Positions 4,927 to 7,130 of a stretch of 7,130 nucleotides of DNA are shown one piece after another. The notes under the pieces were generated by a model, which worked only from the letters and a program-made list of their open reading frames with translations, ran no database searches and was not told the origin of the DNA. This DNA is from Alphaproteobacteria bacterium. GTDB lineage: Bacteria; Pseudomonadota; Alphaproteobacteria; Rhizobiales; Xanthobacteraceae. The translations under genes were made by a program, and so were the position numbers. Every line of letters starts with the position of its first letter. Positions within the stretch are counted from its first letter, which is position 1. Location of the stretch: positions 1-7,130 of the forward strand of contig VAZU01000116.1 of assembly GCA_005884745.1 (NCBI GenBank). The letters are read 5' to 3'.

Positions 4927-5550
4927 ATGCAGTGCTTTTGGCGAGTAATACTGCGCCTCGGCTGGATCGTTGCTTTAGCAATACTTTCTGGTCCGCGGCC
5001 GGGCGTGGCCCAAGAGCCGCTGCTCTACGCCGCCGTCGGCGATATCACGCGCCCGCCGATCGGATGGGTGGAGTTCTGTGCCGAGCATGTGAGCGAATGC
5101 AAGGTCGCGCCGAGCGAACCGCGCAGCGTGGTGCTTAGCCTTCGGCTGTGGCGGGACCTCGTGCGCATCAACCAGGCAGTCAACGCCAATATCAGGCCGA
5201 TGACCGACCTCGAGCATTACGGCGTGGTCGAGAAATGGGCCTATCCCGACGACGGTTACGGCGACTGCGAGGACTATGTGCTGCTCAAGCGGCGAATGCT
5301 GATGGAGGCCGGCTGGCCGCGTGAGGCGCTGCTGATCACGGTCGTTCGCGAGACGAGCGGCGACGGTCACGCGGTGCTGACAGTCAGGACCGACCGCGGC
5401 GACTTCGTCCTCGACAATCAGAACGAGGCGATCGTGCTGTGGTCGGAGTCGGGCTACCGCTTCGTCAAGCGGCAATCCCAGTCCGACCCCAACGTGTGGG
5501 TCTCGCTCGGCGACCCGCGCCCGTCCGCCGCCACCGCAACGTCGCGCTGA
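4927..5550 (+). CDS. Secreted LapG-like transglutaminase-fold cysteine protease (BTLCP/DUF920 family)
   Basis: The 207-residue product fits the bacterial transglutaminase-like cysteine proteinase family (PF06035), which includes LapG, the periplasmic protease that clips large adhesins off the cell surface. The catalytic triad is complete: Cys114 in 'GYGDCEDYVLLKRRML', His148 in 'GDGHAVLTV' and Asp163 in 'FVLDNQ'. The family Trp/Pro elements 'WAYPDDGYGDCEDY' and 'AGWPREALLITVVRE' are present. The N-terminus MQCFWRVILRLGWIVALAILSG is a typical signal peptide, probably cut after 'GVA' (residue 28), so the enzyme should act in the periplasm. The start is ATG at 4927, supported by an excellent ribosome site; GTG at 4888 would add 13 polar residues before the signal peptide. 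A strong terminator follows the gene. The family's known partner is the c-di-GMP receptor LapD. None is visible, but a PilZ gene lies just upstream. The substrate is unknown. Confidence 0.92.
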   Translation: MQCFWRVILRLGWIVALAILSGPRPGVAQEPLLYAAVGDITRPPIGWVEFCAEHVSECKVAPSEPRSVVLSLRLWRDLVRINQAVNANIRPMTDLEHYGVVEKWAYPDDGYGDCEDYVLLKRRMLMEAGWPREALLITVVRETSGDGHAVLTVRTDRGDFVLDNQNEAIVLWSESGYRFVKRQSQSDPNVWVSLGDPRPSAATATSR

Positions 5551-5574
5551 ATTTCTCGAGCTGGAGCTCCGCGT

Positions 5575-5615
5575 ACCCGGTCACGTCCCCACCCCTCCCC
5601 GTCCCCAGACCGGGT
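5575..5615 (-). other. G-quadruplex motif (minus strand) inside an inverted repeat
   Basis: Four CCCC runs on the plus strand (5587-5590, 5592-5595, 5597-5600, 5603-5606) give four GGGG tracts on the minus strand with loops of 2, 1 and 1 bases, a textbook parallel G-quadruplex pattern. The whole lies in the loop of a perfect 8-base-pair inverted repeat, ACCCGGTC (5575-5582) with GACCGGGT (5608-5615). It is in the convergent gap, downstream of both the protease and the carbonic anhydrase. In a carbonic anhydrase transcript it would be in the 3' untranslated region. In the protease transcript the same stretch is C-rich and G-poor, resembling a Rho loading site. Confidence 0.6.
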
Positions 5616-5621
5616 CCGCGC

Positions 5622-5657
5622 GCGGCCGGCCTTCCCCAGGGCCGGCCGCACCTTTTT
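5622..5657 (+). terminator. Intrinsic terminator of the protease gene
   Basis: GCGGCCGGCC (5622-5631) pairs perfectly with GGCCGGCCGC (5640-5649), a 10-base-pair GC stem with an 8-base loop. ACC and then five T residues (5653-5657) follow. It lies 71 bases after the protease stop and is in the correct orientation for plus-strand transcription. On the minus strand no T tract follows the stem, so it would not be a standard terminator for the carbonic anhydrase gene. Confidence 0.82.
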
Positions 5658-5675
5658 CGGGGGCCGCTCCAAGCC

Positions 5676-6206
5676 TCAGCGCAGGCGCTTGAGGCCGGCG
5701 GTGTAGCGGCGCCAGTTGCCGACGTAGAGTTCGGCGCTCCAATCGATCAGCTTGATCCCGGCGTCGTCGATCGTGCGCAACGCGCGCGCCGGCGCGCCGA
5801 CGATCAGGGAATGGTCCGGGAACTCCTTGCCTTCGGTGATGAGCGCGCCGGCACCGACGATCGAGTAGCGACCGATCTTGACGCCGTTGAGCAGCGTCGC
5901 GCCCATCCCGATCAGGCTGTGCGCGCCGACGGCGCAGCCGTGGAGCACGACGTTGTGGCCGATGGTGCACTCGGGCCCTACCGTGAGCGGATATCCCATG
6001 TCGGTGTGCAGCGTGCAGTTCTCCTGGATGTTGGAGCGCTCGCCGATCTCGATCCACTCGTTGTCGCCGCGCAGCACCGAGCCGAACCACACGCTCACGT
6101 CGCGCTCGAGCCGCACGCGCCCGATCACGACCGCCGTATCGGCGATCCAATAATGCCCCTCCTCCGGAAGATCCGGGGCCTGGCCTTCGAGCTCATAGAT
6201 CGGCAT
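5676..6206 (-). CDS. Gamma-carbonic anhydrase family protein (left-handed beta-helix hexapeptide repeat)
   Basis: Proteins of this family form trimers of left-handed beta-helices; the best-studied members interconvert CO2 and bicarbonate with a metal between subunits. The 176-residue product starts MPIYELEGQAPDLPEEGHYWIAD. It carries hexapeptide-type repeats across about 25-150 ('VVIGRVRLERDVSVWFGSVLRGD', 'LLNGVKIGRYSIVGAGALI'). The three metal-ligand histidines fit the family: His67 ('TLHTD'), then His84 and His89 ('IGHNVVLHG'), with the usual five-residue spacing of the last two. Arg46, Asp48 and Gln61 match conserved active-site positions. The start is ATG at 6206, supported by AGGGAG (6219-6214) 7 bases upstream; a longer frame upstream has no support. 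Many relatives in bacteria have unproven activity, so catalysis is inferred. It converges with the protease gene and is divergent from the next gene. Confidence 0.94.
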   Translation of the reverse strand: MPIYELEGQAPDLPEEGHYWIADTAVVIGRVRLERDVSVWFGSVLRGDNEWIEIGERSNIQENCTLHTDMGYPLTVGPECTIGHNVVLHGCAVGAHSLIGMGATLLNGVKIGRYSIVGAGALITEGKEFPDHSLIVGAPARALRTIDDAGIKLIDWSAELYVGNWRRYTAGLKRLR

Positions 6207-6296
6207 TGCCGCTCTCCCTGCTGCGCCAAGACCTTGCCACGGCGTGCCGCCATTGGCGAGGCGAGGCCCGCAAGGGAGCGGCAGCGCGCATCCGCA

Positions 6297-6317
6297 CCGC
6301 CGAGACATGTTCGGCGG
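6297..6317. repeat. Perfect 7-base-pair hairpin in the divergent gap
   Basis: CCGCCGA (6297-6303) pairs with TCGGCGG (6311-6317) around a 7-base loop. It is in the 239-base gap between the divergent carbonic anhydrase and membrane-protein genes, about 90 bases upstream of the former. It could be an operator, but GC-rich short stems are frequent by chance here. I see no clear promoter boxes in this gap. Confidence 0.22.
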
Positions 6318-6445
6318 CATCCGGACGCCCCATCGCTGACACCTCGATTGCGAACGGCCATACTTGCCGCAGCGATTCGTCCTCGCTGGGGCCGAGGCGA
6401 TGTCGCGAAGCGCCCGGAGCGCACCGGTATGAGAGATGAAAACCC

Positions 6446-7130
6446 ATGAGCGCTCGCGTGCGATCCGGCTCGCGCCGGACGAACCGCCGCGGCGGTCATG
6501 GGTTCATCCTCGCCCTGGCGATGGGCACGTCGCTCGCCGTGCTGGCCGCCACGCTCGCGCTGGTGCTCCGCTGGCCGGGGCCGAGCAGCGCGCCCGACGC
6601 GCCATCGTTGCCGATCAGCGTCGGCGGCCTCGTTTTCAATGTGCCGCCGGCGGCGATCCGCCTTCCGCTGCAACGCCGCGCCGGCGCGCAGGGCCGGCTC
6701 GATCTGGTGTTTTTATGGCCCGCATTGGTGCCGCCCGATCCGGCGGCAAAGCCGGCCGCCTCGCAAGAGCTGCCCGCGCTCGATCGGCTGTTCGTGACGA
6801 TCGCGGCGCTCGACGACACGCTCGGCCCGGTGGAGCGGATCAAGAGCATCTATCCGCGCTATTTCGATTTCGGGCGCTTTGCCGGCCCCGACGGCTTGCT
6901 CGTGATCCGCTTTCGCGACGGAACGCCCTACCAGGCCGAGGATCTGTTCTACGATCCGGCGGCGCCCGCGCATTTCGTGGCACGCTGCAGCCGGCCGGGC
7001 GCGGGACCCACGCCCGGTATCTGCTTGTTGGAACGGCGGCTCGCGGAGGCGGCCGACATCACGGTGCGGTTTCCGCGCGACTGGCTGGTCGATTGGCGGC
7101 GGCTCTCCGCCGAGATCGATCGGCTGATCG
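6446..7130 (+). CDS. Membrane-anchored protein of unknown function (3' end outside window)
   Basis: An open frame from ATG at 6446 reaches the right edge without a stop, giving at least 228 residues. I do not recognise the family. The N-terminus is strongly basic (MSARVRSGSRRTNRRGGHG) and is followed by one long hydrophobic segment (about 20-43, 'FILALAMGTSLAVLAATLALVLRW'). This predicts a single-pass inner membrane anchor with the rest in the periplasm. The exposed part has 'ISVGGLVFNVPPAAIRLPLQRR', 'LDLVFLWPAL', 'IKSIYPRYFD', 'LLVIRFRDGTPYQAEDLFYD' and two cysteines ('ARCSRPG', 'GICLLE') that could form a disulfide. Codon use is GC-rich like its neighbours, and the protein reads as real because hydrophobic and polar stretches alternate normally. 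The ribosome site is weak (GAGAGATG upstream). The gene is divergent from the carbonic anhydrase and may share its control region. Confidence 0.72.
   Translation, partial: MSARVRSGSRRTNRRGGHGFILALAMGTSLAVLAATLALVLRWPGPSSAPDAPSLPISVGGLVFNVPPAAIRLPLQRRAGAQGRLDLVFLWPALVPPDPAAKPAASQELPALDRLFVTIAALDDTLGPVERIKSIYPRYFDFGRFAGPDGLLVIRFRDGTPYQAEDLFYDPAAPAHFVARCSRPGAGPTPGICLLERRLAEAADITVRFPRDWLVDWRRLSAEIDRLI

Noticed and set aside
5439..6449. A 336-codon plus-strand open frame across the carbonic anhydrase gene
   Set aside because: It overlaps the end of the protease gene and the whole carbonic anhydrase gene, whose metal-binding histidines and hexapeptide repeats are clear on the minus strand. The product has no domain-like pattern.
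1..7130. Search for tRNA, rRNA, CRISPR, insertion sequences and attachment sites
   Set aside because: No cloverleaf-like element, regularly spaced repeats, transposase motif or flanking target duplications were seen by eye. A covariance-model scan would be needed to exclude small RNAs.

Overview
The window is high-GC, densely coding DNA. Its gene families (a PAS_5-type PAS protein, a tandem PilZ protein, a BTLCP/DUF920 cysteine protease, a short CBS-pair protein, a GASAAISG-type rhomboid and a gamma-carbonic anhydrase) suggest an alphaproteobacterium, most likely Hyphomicrobiales (Rhizobiales) near the Bradyrhizobium/Xanthobacteraceae group. That placement is inferred from protein style and not from a marker gene. 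I see no rRNA, tRNA, insertion sequence, CRISPR array or phage gene.

Layout. Positions 1-419 (+) hold the C-terminal part of a flavin reductase-family protein. A 205-base gap follows, with a possible promoter and a strong hairpin that coincides with a 14-codon open frame. Next is a patatin-like phospholipase (625-1629, +, TTG start). Facing it on the minus strand are a CBS-pair protein (1674-2107), whose reading frame is broken by one missing base near 1994, and upstream of that a rhomboid protease (2269-3114). A divergent gap leads to three plus-strand genes: a PAS_5-domain protein (3329-3901), a tandem PilZ protein (about 4002-4613) and, after a 313-base partly AT-rich gap, a secreted LapG-like transglutaminase-fold cysteine protease (4927-5550). 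This protease converges on a minus-strand gamma-carbonic anhydrase (5676-6206). The convergent gap holds a very good intrinsic terminator and a perfect four-tract G-quadruplex motif on the minus strand, enclosed by an inverted repeat. Divergent from the carbonic anhydrase is a membrane-anchored protein of unknown function (6446 onward) that runs off the right edge.

How the genes may work together. PAS_5, PilZ and the LapG-like protease form the only functionally suggestive cluster. PilZ domains bind cyclic-di-GMP, and LapG-family proteases release surface adhesins under c-di-GMP control, so the cluster could belong to a sessile/motile switch. No LapD-like receptor, giant adhesin or type I secretion gene is in view, so this is inference. 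The other genes look like ordinary chromosomal housekeeping or accessory genes. I found no clear evidence of a wholly new system. The most noteworthy signals are the non-coding structures, the CBS frameshift and the altered motif in the first PilZ domain.
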